A stretch of 64,000 bases of DNA from JAQVEM01 sp964601205. GTDB lineage: Bacteria; Actinomycetota; Humimicrobiia; Humimicrobiales; Humimicrobiaceae. The notes under the pieces were generated by a model. It did not search any database. It saw nothing but the letters and a program-made list of their open reading frames with translations, and had not been told where the DNA came from. Made by a program: the position numbers and the translations under genes. Every line of letters begins with the position of its first letter. Position 1 is the first letter of the stretch. Where the stretch lies: the NCBI GenBank assembly GCA_964601205.1, contig CAZRML010000036.1:62001-126000 (forward strand), given 5' to 3'. This document shows positions 47,356-57,240 of the stretch, piece after piece.

Positions 47356-48774
47356 CTATCTTACATCAAAAATCTTACCTGGATTCATGATACCATTGGG
47401 GTCAAAAGCTTTCTTAATTCTTCTCATTAAATCTATTTCCGCCGGGCTGCATACAATCCCCATAAAATCTTTCCTTTTAGAGCCAATACCATGCTCGCCG
47501 CTTAAAGTCCCCCCGAGCTTTTTTGTCGCCTGATACAGCTCTTTTAAAGCTTCTGCCTCAAGAGCATACCATTCTTCCATTGTGCTTTCTGGATTTTTAA
47601 CCAGCGTTGCATGCAGGTTTCCATCACCAGCATGGCCGTAACATGGAATTTTTATACCATACTTTTTAGAAATCCCGTCCAGCTCTAACATTAAGTCAGG
47701 AATTACTGATATCGGCACTACTATATCTTCCAGACTCTGATGAGGACTAAAAACCATAAAAGCTTCTGCAATATTACGCCTAACACTCCATATTCTTTCC
47801 TGGGTTGTATAGTTGTCTGCCCAGTATACCTCCAGGGCGCCTTCTTTTATGCACATCTCTCCAACTGTTTCAGCATCCTGAGAAACTATATCTTCCCTGT
47901 TTCCATCAACCTCTATTATTAACATAGCCCCTGCGCTCTTATAGGGAAGCTTTTCATTTAAATACTGGCATGACGCCTGAACAGAGATCTTGTCCATAAA
48001 TTCTATTGAGGTAGGAACAATCTTTGCTTTGGTCATAATTATGGGAACCATCTCAATGGCAGATTTAACATCTTTAAATAATACAAGTAAGTCAATTTTT
48101 GCCGTGGGAAGTGGAATCAATTTTATTATTACCCTGGTAACAATACCTAAAGTACCTTCTGAACCTATTATGAGCTGTTTTATATCATAGCCTGTTACAT
48201 CTTTTAGAAGTTTGCCTCCAAGACTGACTATCTCACCTTCCGGAGTAACCAGTTCCAGCCCCATAATGTAGCGGCCTGTGACCCCGTACTTGACAGCCCT
48301 TCCACCCCCGGCATTCTCAGCCACGTTACCACCAATAAAACAGGTTTCTACGCTCATAGGATAACCGGCATAAAATAAACCTTTTTCAGAAATAATTTCA
48401 TTTACTTCATTAGTTATTACCCCCGGCTCCAGTGTCATCATCATATTGTTGTAATCTATTTCTAAGATACGGTTCATCTTTTCAAAAGATATTACAATCC
48501 CGCCAAATACTGGGATAGCACCACCGGAAAGACCACTTCCGGCCCCACGGGGAGTAACCGGTATTAATCTACTGTTTGCCAGTTTTAGAATACTGGCTAT
48601 CTCTTCTGCAGAGCCAGGGGTCACTACAACTTCCGGCATATGACCATATTGCTCTGAGGGTGTTTCATCATGTGAGTAAGCTTCTATCTTTTCCCTGCCG
48701 GTTAAAACATTTTTACTGCCGACAATTTCAGCTAATTTATTTAAAATTTCCTCTGTTACCAGATTATATTTCAT
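47356..48774 (-). CDS. FAD-linked 2-hydroxyacid (D-lactate/glycolate) dehydrogenase, GlcD/LctD-like
   Basis: A 472-residue FAD-binding PCMH/VAO-family oxidase. VTPRGAGSGLSGGAIP and the VAENAGGGRAVKYGVT segment bind FAD; the C-terminal cap ends with GHAGDGNLHATL, SGEHGIGSKR and DPNGIMNPGK, all typical of GlcD, D-lactate dehydrogenase and LctD. Its start overlaps the etfA stop by 4 bases, so EtfB, EtfA and this enzyme form a translationally coupled trio like the LctBCD lactate dehydrogenase/Etf complex. Substrate D-lactate is inferred from this order and the amino-sugar context. Confidence 0.85.
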   Translation of the reverse strand: MKYNLVTEEILNKLAEIVGSKNVLTGREKIEAYSHDETPSEQYGHMPEVVVTPGSAEEIASILKLANSRLIPVTPRGAGSGLSGGAIPVFGGIVISFEKMNRILEIDYNNMMMTLEPGVITNEVNEIISEKGLFYAGYPMSVETCFIGGNVAENAGGGRAVKYGVTGRYIMGLELVTPEGEIVSLGGKLLKDVTGYDIKQLIIGSEGTLGIVTRVIIKLIPLPTAKIDLLVLFKDVKSAIEMVPIIMTKAKIVPTSIEFMDKISVQASCQYLNEKLPYKSAGAMLIIEVDGNREDIVSQDAETVGEMCIKEGALEVYWADNYTTQERIWSVRRNIAEAFMVFSPHQSLEDIVVPISVIPDLMLELDGISKKYGIKIPCYGHAGDGNLHATLVKNPESTMEEWYALEAEALKELYQATKKLGGTLSGEHGIGSKRKDFMGIVCSPAEIDLMRRIKKAFDPNGIMNPGKIFDVR

Positions 48775-49775
48775 CTTGACCGGCCCCTTTTTTTAAGTCT
48801 TTCTTTAATCAAAGGTACGACCTCAAAAAGATCTGCTACTATTCCAAAGTCTGATATCTTAAAAATCTGTGCGTCAGGGTCGCTGTTAATTGCTATAATA
48901 GTATCTGATGTCTTTATGCCGGCTAAATGCTGGATAGAGCCCGAAATGCCTATGGCTATATATAATTTTGGAGATACTGTTTTGCCGCTTAAGCCAACCT
49001 GATGGGGATAGGATATCCAGCCCCTATCAACCGCGTCCCTTGATGCGCCTATTGAGCCGCCCAGGTTTTTAGCCAGGTCATAAATAAGGCTAAAATTTTC
49101 TTTTTTCTTCAGTCCCTTTCCACCGGATACCACAATATCCGCATCCTGAATATTTTCTGCTTCATCTTCAGTTTTTCTAAATTTTATTCTTTCTACTCTT
49201 CCATCAATTAACCCGGGCTTTAGCTTAATTTTAATAATTTTACCTTTTCTACTGCTGTCCAGGGGAGCCGGCCTGGTTGACTTCATCCTGACTGTAGCCA
49301 TCTGTGGCTTGCTTTGAGGAGTTTTAATTGTTGCCAGGATGTTACCTCCAATAGCAGGTCTTGTCTGAAGAAGATTGCCAGTATCTTTTTCAATATCAAG
49401 CTCGGTACAATCAGCAGTAAGTCCGGTTTCAAGTCTTACGGCAACATGGGGCATTAAAGTTCTGCCACCTGTTGTAGCACCGGCTATTACAATTTCCGGT
49501 TTATATCCTTTAATCAAATCCACCAGGACATTGCTATAGTTTTCTACAATAAAGTAATTTAACCTGGGATCATCTACCAGATAAACCTTATCGGCCCCTC
49601 TATATATGAGCTCGCTTAATTTATCATCACTTATATCATGGCCCAGAAGCACTGACGCCAGCTCTACTCCTAAACTGTTAGCCAGCTTCCTACCACGGGT
49701 TAAAATCTCATAAGATACTTCCCTTATTTTCCCATCACTCTGTTCGGCTATAGTCCAGACACTGTTAGAACTCAC
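48771..49775 (-). CDS. etfA: Electron transfer flavoprotein subunit alpha
   Basis: A 334-residue EtfA. The C-terminal FAD domain has GASRDAVDRGWI, YPHQVGLSGKTVSPKLYIA and GISGSIQHLAGI. Unlike the second EtfA of this window it has no N-terminal ferredoxin domain. It accepts electrons from the FAD dehydrogenase encoded next. It starts 13 bp after etfB. Whether this Etf bifurcates cannot be told from sequence reading alone. Confidence 0.93.
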   Translation of the reverse strand: MSSNSVWTIAEQSDGKIREVSYEILTRGRKLANSLGVELASVLLGHDISDDKLSELIYRGADKVYLVDDPRLNYFIVENYSNVLVDLIKGYKPEIVIAGATTGGRTLMPHVAVRLETGLTADCTELDIEKDTGNLLQTRPAIGGNILATIKTPQSKPQMATVRMKSTRPAPLDSSRKGKIIKIKLKPGLIDGRVERIKFRKTEDEAENIQDADIVVSGGKGLKKKENFSLIYDLAKNLGGSIGASRDAVDRGWISYPHQVGLSGKTVSPKLYIAIGISGSIQHLAGIKTSDTIIAINSDPDAQIFKISDFGIVADLFEVVPLIKERLKKRGRSR

Positions 49776-49788
49776 CTGTCATATCTCC

Positions 49789-50586
49789 TTAAATTAATTT
49801 TTCTTTTTGAATAAAATCTACCAGTCTGTCAACAGCTTCTGAGAGCTCCTCTTCGTCAGCCGGCCTTAAAACTGTACCGCCTCTTGCTACCTTAGGATGG
49901 CTTATCCTAACTACACGGGTAGGAGAACCTTTTAGTCCTAGCTTTTCCTTATCAAGCTTTAAATCATCTGCTGACCATATCGGTATTTCTGTCTTTTTAG
50001 CCTTCTTCTTTCCCCTTAGTGTAGGAAGCCTCGGATAACTTATTTCTTTTACCACAGTAAGAAGGCAGGGAAGTGGTAACTTTAGAGTTTCATATCCATC
50101 CTCAACCAGCCGCTCCACTATTATCTTTTTACCGGAAATTTCTACAATTTTACTTACATAAGTTGCAATAGGAATATCAAGTAACGAACCTATGCCGGGA
50201 CCTACCTGCCCGGTATCACCATCAGTGGCGCGCTCTCCGGCTAAAATCAAATCATAATTTCCTATCTTCTGTATCGATTTAGACAGGGTAAAAGATGTGG
50301 CCCAGGTATCAGAACCTTTAAATTCTTTTCCTGCCAGAAGTATTCCTTCATCACAACCCATGGAGATTGCTTCTTTTAAAGCCTTTTCCGCACCCGGGGG
50401 ACCCATTGAAATTACTACTATTTTCCCGCCATATTTTTCCTTTAACTGTATGCCAACTTCAATGGCATACAGGTCAAGGGGGTTGACTATGCTTTCTACC
50501 CCTTCCCTTATCATAGTGCCTGTGGCCTCATCCATTTTTACATTCCCTGTTTCGGGAACCTGTTTTATGAGGATGATAATTTGCAA
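49789..50586 (-). CDS. etfB: Electron transfer flavoprotein subunit beta
   Basis: A 265-residue EtfB with the nucleotide-binding segment AGERATDGDTGQVGPGIG and N-terminal IIILIKQVPETGNVKMD. It pairs with the following EtfA and heads the EtfB-EtfA-dehydrogenase trio. The order matches lctB-lctC-lctD. 186 bp separate it from the preceding SIS gene, room for a separate promoter. Confidence 0.93.
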   Translation of the reverse strand: MQIIILIKQVPETGNVKMDEATGTMIREGVESIVNPLDLYAIEVGIQLKEKYGGKIVVISMGPPGAEKALKEAISMGCDEGILLAGKEFKGSDTWATSFTLSKSIQKIGNYDLILAGERATDGDTGQVGPGIGSLLDIPIATYVSKIVEISGKKIIVERLVEDGYETLKLPLPCLLTVVKEISYPRLPTLRGKKKAKKTEIPIWSADDLKLDKEKLGLKGSPTRVVRISHPKVARGGTVLRPADEEELSEAVDRLVDFIQKEKLI

Positions 50587-50772
50587 TTTATTCTCCTATG
50601 CTTGTAACAATCATAGATTTAATATTCTTTTCTAGTTTCATACTATATATAACTATTGAATTATTCGTATTTTTAATTCCCACAATTATCTTCTATGCTA
50701 CATTTTCAATAAAGAGCTTTCAGTAATAAAACCTAAACAAAATAATTATCACCTTATAAACTTCATTAAAAA

Positions 50773-52566
50773 CTATCGTTTATTCTTAATACACTCAATC
50801 GCCCTTTTAACCGGCGAATCAGAAAATTTCTCCTCAGATGAACTTTTTTGTATTAATTCAATAGTTTCAAATAGAGCTTCACATGCATCCAGGTATTTTA
50901 ATCCTGTCAAATCTGATATAATTCTGCTTCCCCTATCAATTAGTTTCTTATTAGTTGGATTTACATATACCATAACATTCTTTACGATTCTTCCCATTCT
51001 TGCCATGGTTGCCGTAGAAATTGTGTTAAATACTAATTTGATTGCTGTATGTAAGAATAAGTCCAGTTGGGATTCCGGGGCATTATAAGGAATATTCATT
51101 ACTATATCTTTATCAATATTTTTCGGTAGAATGTCATTTATAATGATATATCCCTTTCTATTATACTTTTTTATATGATTATCAAATAATTTCCTATATT
51201 GAGAATTTTCTTCTTCATACTTAGAGACTTCCCTTCCAGCAAGAAATATTATTGCCGTAGAAGCAGCATTTTGATATCTACCCGGGCTGTCTTCATAACC
51301 AATTTGAAATTTATATATCTCTGAATTACTAATTTTAGGGGGTGATTCGCATAAATTAGACGAAGCCCCCATTGATTCATATAAATCTGAATCCCAGTTT
51401 AGCCCACGGGGCTCTCTCATGAGCATATTAAACCATGCAGATTTTGTATCAATTAATGGATTTTTTACAAACGCCCATGATTGCGGTGATTTAAAATCGT
51501 CATTTTTTCTAAAATGGGGAATACTAAAAGTTGGTGCTCTTTCTGTGGTATCCGTAAGTATATCAAGCATAAAGGAATCAGAGAAATAGGTTATAAAACC
51601 TTCACGACCATATACTTCCTCTTCCAATTCCACAACACATGCAAGCTGATTAAGAGATTCCCTGGAAGATATAGTTGAAAGCAACCCTTTATATCTTTCT
51701 ACATAATCATCTTTGCACCATTTTTTAATATTCAAAACAGATAATTCATCAATTGTTAATATTTTGTTAAGAACTTTAGCTATTGCCATCTCAAGAGCCG
51801 TACCTATAACCAGCAATTCAACAGTAATGGCCTGCATTCTTGTAGATCCTGTAATAGCCATAGGTCCTGTCGTGAGGTCAAGTTTGGTTATTTTTTCCTC
51901 TTTTATGACTTCCCTTGACCTCTTAAGATGATTTGAAAGGATACCGGCCGGATTGTTAAAGACAAAAAAGACTTTTGCTCCGGATTCAAATGCCTGCCAT
52001 ACAGTACCTATTACTGATGGTGTTTCCCCTCCTTCGGTTATAGCTACAAACACATCCCCCTCTTTAATTTTAGCTTCTTTAACCTGTTGCCTACCGAATG
52101 ATTGGAAATCTTCAAAATTTTCCAGGGACCTGATTAAAGCGAAATCTCCACCAGTCATAATGCTATAGGAAGAATCGGATATTAAAGGAAGTTTTGTTTT
52201 TAATGCAGGCAATAATTCTTCTGCTCTACTCCAGAATGTACGCCACATTTTTTCCAAAAGTATCCCGAGCCTGCCTGTAGACCCGCAACCACTGAAACAT
52301 ATTCTCTTTCCTTCTAGCATAGCAGCATACAAAGAACTAACTAACTCATTAAATTCATCTGTTTCCAATACTTTTTTATAAACAGGGACTATATCCTCAT
52401 CTACTCTAAAAAGCATTTTCAATCCGGACTGTGTATTATTCTGGACCGTCTCACTAAAATTCATTGTTTTTGGGTGCTGGGATTCTGTAATCAATTCACC
52501 CAAGTGGAATTCTTTTTCATTTTTTATAAACTCTTCTGCTTTCTTTCTTGAATTTGGTAGGCTCAT
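50773..52566 (-). CDS. Tandem-SIS protein related to MurQ and glucokinase regulatory protein
   Basis: A 597-residue protein, twice the length of MurQ. The first SIS domain has sugar-phosphate motifs GCGSTGRLG (93-101), GGDFALIRS (139 on), AITEGGETPSVIG and GPMAITGSTRMQ (234-245), which match MurQ etherases and vertebrate GKRP. A second SIS-like half covers about 290-590. The two MurQ catalytic glutamates are not evident: GGE is GGD, as in GKRP, and the first region is shifted. It may be a MurNAc-6-P etherase variant, a sugar-phosphate isomerase, or a regulator of the ROK kinase. ATG 52566 chosen for AGGAG spaced 5 bases upstream. Confidence 0.7.
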   Translation of the reverse strand: MSLPNSRKKAEEFIKNEKEFHLGELITESQHPKTMNFSETVQNNTQSGLKMLFRVDEDIVPVYKKVLETDEFNELVSSLYAAMLEGKRICFSGCGSTGRLGILLEKMWRTFWSRAEELLPALKTKLPLISDSSYSIMTGGDFALIRSLENFEDFQSFGRQQVKEAKIKEGDVFVAITEGGETPSVIGTVWQAFESGAKVFFVFNNPAGILSNHLKRSREVIKEEKITKLDLTTGPMAITGSTRMQAITVELLVIGTALEMAIAKVLNKILTIDELSVLNIKKWCKDDYVERYKGLLSTISSRESLNQLACVVELEEEVYGREGFITYFSDSFMLDILTDTTERAPTFSIPHFRKNDDFKSPQSWAFVKNPLIDTKSAWFNMLMREPRGLNWDSDLYESMGASSNLCESPPKISNSEIYKFQIGYEDSPGRYQNAASTAIIFLAGREVSKYEEENSQYRKLFDNHIKKYNRKGYIIINDILPKNIDKDIVMNIPYNAPESQLDLFLHTAIKLVFNTISTATMARMGRIVKNVMVYVNPTNKKLIDRGSRIISDLTGLKYLDACEALFETIELIQKSSSEEKFSDSPVKRAIECIKNKR

Positions 52567-52689
52567 CACCACTCCTTTTATTTTTTCTCTATTATTTACA
52601 GTAGATCTTAAAATAATTATTCAACGATTTAGTTTTTCAATAATCGCTCTTTCATATGGAAATATCTATTTTACTTCTTTAACTCAGGA

Positions 52690-54078
52690 CTAATATAAAC
52701 TTCCAATGGGTGATTTATATTTTTTCTTTTTGGTTTTTTGTTTGAATTCATCTTTAGCAGCATTAATTATATTTCTATTCCTAAATAGTCTTATGCAACT
52801 TAAAGCTAATATTTTTGCCGCCAATATCATCCCGGCATGCCCAATATGCATACCACTAGACGCTGTCACCTGCCAGGAATGAGGGGATACGCCCAGCGGA
52901 AAGCAAGCTGTAATAAATTTAGCTGCAGGAACAATCCAGCTAACATCCCCAAGATCAGTTGAACCTGGATAATTAATACCCGCCCCATAAGGAGGTATCA
53001 TGGTATCGCAAAGATACCTATTTTCTAAATATTTATAAGATCCATCATCTAAATGGGATATATAAAGAGCTTCTTCTCTCTGTCCTCTATTAAAATTAGA
53101 GGCCATTTCTCTGGCAAAATCTTTATCTTTTTGAGTAAATTTTTCTAATTCTATTTTTTCCATAATATCCCACAACATTTTATTCAATACATCATTATTT
53201 AAAAAATTATAGCATCCAGTTATTAATTTTATTTCTAAACTGGTATCAGTCATCAATGCTGCTCCTCTGGCTATGTTTAAAACTCTTTCATATATTTCTT
53301 CCACAGCTTCCCTCCCTGGAGCCCTAACAAAGTACCATACTTCGGCCAGATCTGGAACGATATTCGGCATTATTCCGCCTTTTGTTATTACATAATGCAA
53401 ACTGGCATCTTTTATTATATGTTCCCTTAAATAATTAGAACCAATATCAGTTAACTCTACTGCGTCTAATGCACTTCTTCCATTGAATGGATCTCCAGCA
53501 GCATGTGAAGCTATTCCCTTAAAAATAAGCTTAAATGAATTCATTGCCTGAGTCCCACCCAGGTTTATTGAGTTATAACAATCAGGATGCCATGTTAGGC
53601 ATATGTCTACATCATTAAAAAGCCCTTCTTTAACCATTATTATTTTACCTGTAATAGTTTCTTCTGCCGGACAACCATAATACCTGATTGTTCCGCTAAA
53701 TCTTCCTTCTTTAATAGCTTCTTTTACAGCAACTGCTGCAAACATTGCACCAGTACCTAAAAGATTGTGCCCACAGCCATGCCCGGACTCCTTTCCCTTA
53801 ATGGGCTTTTTAAATGGTTTTTTCTCCTGGCCCAAACCCGGTAGAGCGTCGTACTCGCCCAATAAACCTATCACTGGCTTACCGTTACCATATTCAGCTA
53901 TGAAAGCATTCTGACAATCCCTTGATTTTTTTATTTTAAATCCTTTAGTAGATAATACATCCATCTGGAGCCTTGCTGATTTAACTTCCTTCTGGGACAA
54001 TTCTGCATATTGCCATATTTTATTAGAGATTCTGATATATTCTTTTTTATTTTCGTTAATAAATTTAATTACCGACAT
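52690..54078 (-). CDS. M20-family amidohydrolase (AbgB/PM20D2-like)
   Basis: A 462-residue zinc peptidase/amidohydrolase. GKESGHGCGHNLLGTG carries the His-Cys metal motif of the AbgB branch, CPAEETITGK the catalytic Glu pair, and TWHPDCYNS and ASHAAGDPFNGRSALDAVE the dimerisation segment. Relatives hydrolyse p-aminobenzoyl-glutamate, N-acyl amino acids or dipeptides. In this context it might act on a peptide or N-acyl moiety attached to the imported sugar, but that is inference. Confidence 0.82.
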   Translation of the reverse strand: MSVIKFINENKKEYIRISNKIWQYAELSQKEVKSARLQMDVLSTKGFKIKKSRDCQNAFIAEYGNGKPVIGLLGEYDALPGLGQEKKPFKKPIKGKESGHGCGHNLLGTGAMFAAVAVKEAIKEGRFSGTIRYYGCPAEETITGKIIMVKEGLFNDVDICLTWHPDCYNSINLGGTQAMNSFKLIFKGIASHAAGDPFNGRSALDAVELTDIGSNYLREHIIKDASLHYVITKGGIMPNIVPDLAEVWYFVRAPGREAVEEIYERVLNIARGAALMTDTSLEIKLITGCYNFLNNDVLNKMLWDIMEKIELEKFTQKDKDFAREMASNFNRGQREEALYISHLDDGSYKYLENRYLCDTMIPPYGAGINYPGSTDLGDVSWIVPAAKFITACFPLGVSPHSWQVTASSGMHIGHAGMILAAKILALSCIRLFRNRNIINAAKDEFKQKTKKKKYKSPIGSLY

Positions 54079-54112
54079 TTTTTACTAATTGGATAACCCA
54101 TATTAAAAATTT

Positions 54113-54130
54113 AACAATAAAGTTATTGTT
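54113..54130. promoter_or_regulatory. Inverted repeat upstream of the M20 gene
   Basis: AACAATAA-AG-TTATTGTT is a perfect 8-bp dyad, 35 bp before the amidohydrolase start, with a further AACAATAG half site about 20 bp upstream. This looks like an operator, although it differs from the ROK-type dyad at 47082. Confidence 0.42.
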
Positions 54131-54295
54131 GATTTACAAAAAAACAATAGTTATTCTAAGATAATCATTCCACATTAAATTTATTCCTCTTCAAAAATTA
54201 TATTCTGAAAAAATGTTAAAGACCCGAAATTAATTAGAGCAATTTCCGGTATACCTTTTGCAATTTAATTTCCTATATTAACCAACAAAAAAATG

Positions 54296-55492
54296 CTATT
54301 TCTTTATAAAACTATTATCTTTTATCTTTTTTATCAGTTCAGGAATAATTTCATAAAGGTCACCCACCATGCCTATATCAGCAGTATCAAAAATTGGTGC
54401 AGAAGGATCATTATTTATTGCGACTATAAAATCCGATCTTCCCATTCCAGCAAGATGCTGCGCCGACCCGGATATCCCACATGCTATATAAATCCTGGGC
54501 CTGACCGTTTTTCCACTTAACCCCACCTGATGGGGATAGCTTATCCACCCTTTATCAACCGCTACTCTGCTTGCTCCAACCACTCCACCCAGTGTTTCAG
54601 CCAGCTCATTAATAAGTCTAAACCCTTTCTCATTGCCCAGGCCATTACCCCCTGAACAAATAACTTCAGCTTCAATGATATTTAGATTCTCCTCTATTTT
54701 TTCCATCTTCTTTACTTCAACTCTGTCCCGGATTTTTTCTTTATCAAATTTCATATTTACTACTTCACCTTTATATCCGGGAATCTTTTCAGCTGGTTTC
54801 ATAATTTTATATCTAACCGTAGCCATCTGGGGTCTGTTATTGGTACAGATTATGGTTGCCATAATATTCCCGCCAAAAGCGGGTCTAGTTTGCAGTAAAT
54901 TTTTGTCTTTCTTATTAATCTCTAATCCCGTACAATCAGCTGTAAGGCCTGTTTCGATACTTGATGAAATTCTTGGTGCGATTGACCTTCCAATAGCTGT
55001 CCCTCCTATCAGGAAGATGTTTGGTTTAATTTTATTTACAAAGTCAATTAAAATATTAGAATAAGGATCATCTCTGAAATTTTCCAGGCATTCGTCGTCA
55101 TAAACAAATACTTTATCTACTCCATAGCTTATTAAATCTTCTGCCTTTTCTGTTACGCCCTTCCCCAGAAGCACGCAGTATAGCTTCTCACCAGTTTCTT
55201 TTGCCAGTTCTCTACCCTTTCCTATTAACTCATAGACCACAGGGGAAACCATACCATCTTTATACTCTCCAAAAATTAGTACCCCTTTATATCCGGACAG
55301 GTCAGCCTTTTTCTTTTCTTTTAATAGTTCAATAGCACCATAAGGACATTCTGAAACACATGCACCGCATAGCTTGCAATCTTCAGATATTACTGCCAGG
55401 CTGTCAATTATTGATATTGCATTAAAAGGACAGGCCTTAATACAAAGACCACAACCTGTACATTTTTCTTTAATAACCCTTATTTTTTTCAT
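54296..55492 (-). CDS. Electron transfer flavoprotein alpha subunit with N-terminal 2x[4Fe-4S] ferredoxin domain
   Basis: A 398-residue fusion. Residues 1-60 hold two classical clusters: Cys11/14/17/21 and Cys39/42/45/49. The rest is a full EtfA with YPHQVGLSGKTVRPRIYIA and GISGSAQHLAG. LctC of the bifurcating lactate dehydrogenase has the same fused layout, so transfer to or from ferredoxin is plausible. It starts 10 bp after its EtfB partner. The dehydrogenase partner is probably one of the two FAD oxidases of the cluster. Confidence 0.9.
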   Translation of the reverse strand: MKKIRVIKEKCTGCGLCIKACPFNAISIIDSLAVISEDCKLCGACVSECPYGAIELLKEKKKADLSGYKGVLIFGEYKDGMVSPVVYELIGKGRELAKETGEKLYCVLLGKGVTEKAEDLISYGVDKVFVYDDECLENFRDDPYSNILIDFVNKIKPNIFLIGGTAIGRSIAPRISSSIETGLTADCTGLEINKKDKNLLQTRPAFGGNIMATIICTNNRPQMATVRYKIMKPAEKIPGYKGEVVNMKFDKEKIRDRVEVKKMEKIEENLNIIEAEVICSGGNGLGNEKGFRLINELAETLGGVVGASRVAVDKGWISYPHQVGLSGKTVRPRIYIACGISGSAQHLAGMGRSDFIVAINNDPSAPIFDTADIGMVGDLYEIIPELIKKIKDNSFIKK

Positions 55493-55502
55493 TAAGAACT
55501 CC

Positions 55503-56297
55503 TCATAAAATCTTCTTTTCTTTTAACTTTTCAATTAAAATTTTAGCCTGATATTCTGGCTTTCCTTTTATTATTTCACCTTTACCACGGGCCGGAGGAG
55601 GAAATATTTTTACAACTTCTGTGGGAGAGCCTTCTGTACCATATCTCTTTTCTTTACCTCCTAAATCTTTTAAGTTCCATGTTGATATTGGAGTTTCTTT
55701 TGCCATTTTCTGTCTTTTAAAAGATGGGTACCTTGGTTCATTTGCTTCCTTGGTAACTGTAACTACAACCGGTAATTTAGACTCCACTATTTCGTAATAA
55801 TCATCTAAAACTCTCTCCAGAGATATCGATCTTTCTTTTAGATCTATAATTTTTCTAACATAACCTATAAACGGAATACCCAGCTCTTCAGCCAGGCTGG
55901 GACCAACCTGTCCGGTATCACCATCAGTGGTCTTCAAACCACACATTATGATATCATAACTACCTATTTTTTTTATACCAGATGCCAGGGTATAGGCTGT
56001 TGCCCAGGTATCAGCGCCGGCAAATTTTTTATCGGTTAGCAAAATAGCATTATTACAACCCATAGCTATAGCTTCTCTTAAAGCGGCATCGGCCTGAGGG
56101 GGCCCCATGCTGATAACATCTACTTCGCCACCGTATTTCTCTTTTAATCTGATAGCTTCTTCAATTGCATACATATCAAATGGATTGACCTCAGACAGAA
56201 CACCCTCACGGATCAGAGTCCCTTTTTCCTGATCCATCATCACATCTGTTTGTGCAGGTACCTGCTTTATACATACTATTATTTTTAATTTATCCAA
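55503..56297 (-). CDS. Electron transfer flavoprotein beta subunit, second copy
   Basis: A 264-residue EtfB with KIIVCIKQVPAQTDVMMD and TTDGDTGQVGPSLAEE. It is clearly paralogous to the EtfB at 49789 but diverged in the C-terminal third. It pairs with the ferredoxin-fused EtfA and starts 37 bp after the MalG-type permease stop, within one long minus-strand transcript. Confidence 0.92.
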   Translation of the reverse strand: MDKLKIIVCIKQVPAQTDVMMDQEKGTLIREGVLSEVNPFDMYAIEEAIRLKEKYGGEVDVISMGPPQADAALREAIAMGCNNAILLTDKKFAGADTWATAYTLASGIKKIGSYDIIMCGLKTTDGDTGQVGPSLAEELGIPFIGYVRKIIDLKERSISLERVLDDYYEIVESKLPVVVTVTKEANEPRYPSFKRQKMAKETPISTWNLKDLGGKEKRYGTEGSPTEVVKIFPPPARGKGEIIKGKPEYQAKILIEKLKEKKIL

Positions 56298-56334
56298 TTA
56301 AATCCCCCGTTTACTTTAAAAGTTGATTACTTTT

Positions 56335-57204
56335 TTAACCTTTCACTGCTCCTTCAACAAGACCCCGGATAATTACTTTCTGGAACAGTAATGCTAATAT
56401 TACCACGGGAATACTTGAAATTACCCCCGTAGCTAAAATTTTTGTCACTTCCATATTCTCCATATTACTTAGAACACCGACATACACTGTAAATGGTGTA
56501 GATTTTGTTTTAGTCAGTATCAGACCTATTAAAAAATTAGACCATGCTATGATAAAAGTGTAAACAGACACAGCTCCGATTCCAGGCAATGCAACAGGTA
56601 TAATTATTCTTAATAATGCTTTAAATCTTGTACAACCATCAACCAGGGCAGCTTCTTCTAAAGCATCTGGTATAGTATCATAAAATGACTTCATTACCCA
56701 TATTGAAAAAGGTAAGGTATACGCAGTTAATACAATTACCAGCCCCCATATAGTGTCATAAAGGCTCAGATTTACAAACTGAAGATATAACGGGATCAGA
56801 ATTGCCATCGTTGGAACCATTGATGCAAATAGAAAAAGAAGTAATATCATATTTCTGCCCCTCATCTTGCTCCTGGATAGAGGGTAAGCCGCAAGGCATG
56901 CACTCACAGTTGCAATTATTGTAGTGGGAATAGCTATTTTTAGACTGTTAATAAATGTAGCAACTGCTCTTTTAGATGAAACCATTACATATCTGTAATT
57001 TTCAAAAAGTTCTGTTATTGTATTCCATTCGTTGGGAAATAAATGAAAGTTTGGATAATGATTTAAATATAACTCATGTTCACTCATTAAAGAACTAAAA
57101 ATCATAATTATGACCGGAAACATAATTACAATAACCGAAGAATAAAGTAAAAAATAAAAAAATGCTCTAAGAAGATTCTCTTTTGTTTTTGGTTTTATAG
57201 ACAT
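56335..57204 (-). CDS. Carbohydrate ABC transporter permease (MalG type)
   Basis: A 289-residue permease with six helices and the EAA loop EEAALVDGCTRFKALLRIIIPVALPG near residues 185-210, the CUT1 family signature that docks the ATPase. It pairs with the MalF-type permease 36 bp upstream. No ATPase gene accompanies it; CUT1 systems often share one encoded elsewhere. Confidence 0.93.
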   Translation of the reverse strand: MSIKPKTKENLLRAFFYFLLYSSVIVIMFPVIIMIFSSLMSEHELYLNHYPNFHLFPNEWNTITELFENYRYVMVSSKRAVATFINSLKIAIPTTIIATVSACLAAYPLSRSKMRGRNMILLLFLFASMVPTMAILIPLYLQFVNLSLYDTIWGLVIVLTAYTLPFSIWVMKSFYDTIPDALEEAALVDGCTRFKALLRIIIPVALPGIGAVSVYTFIIAWSNFLIGLILTKTKSTPFTVYVGVLSNMENMEVTKILATGVISSIPVVILALLFQKVIIRGLVEGAVKG

Positions 57205-57240
57205 ATAAATATTTTCTAATTATTTTTATTATTAATTATA

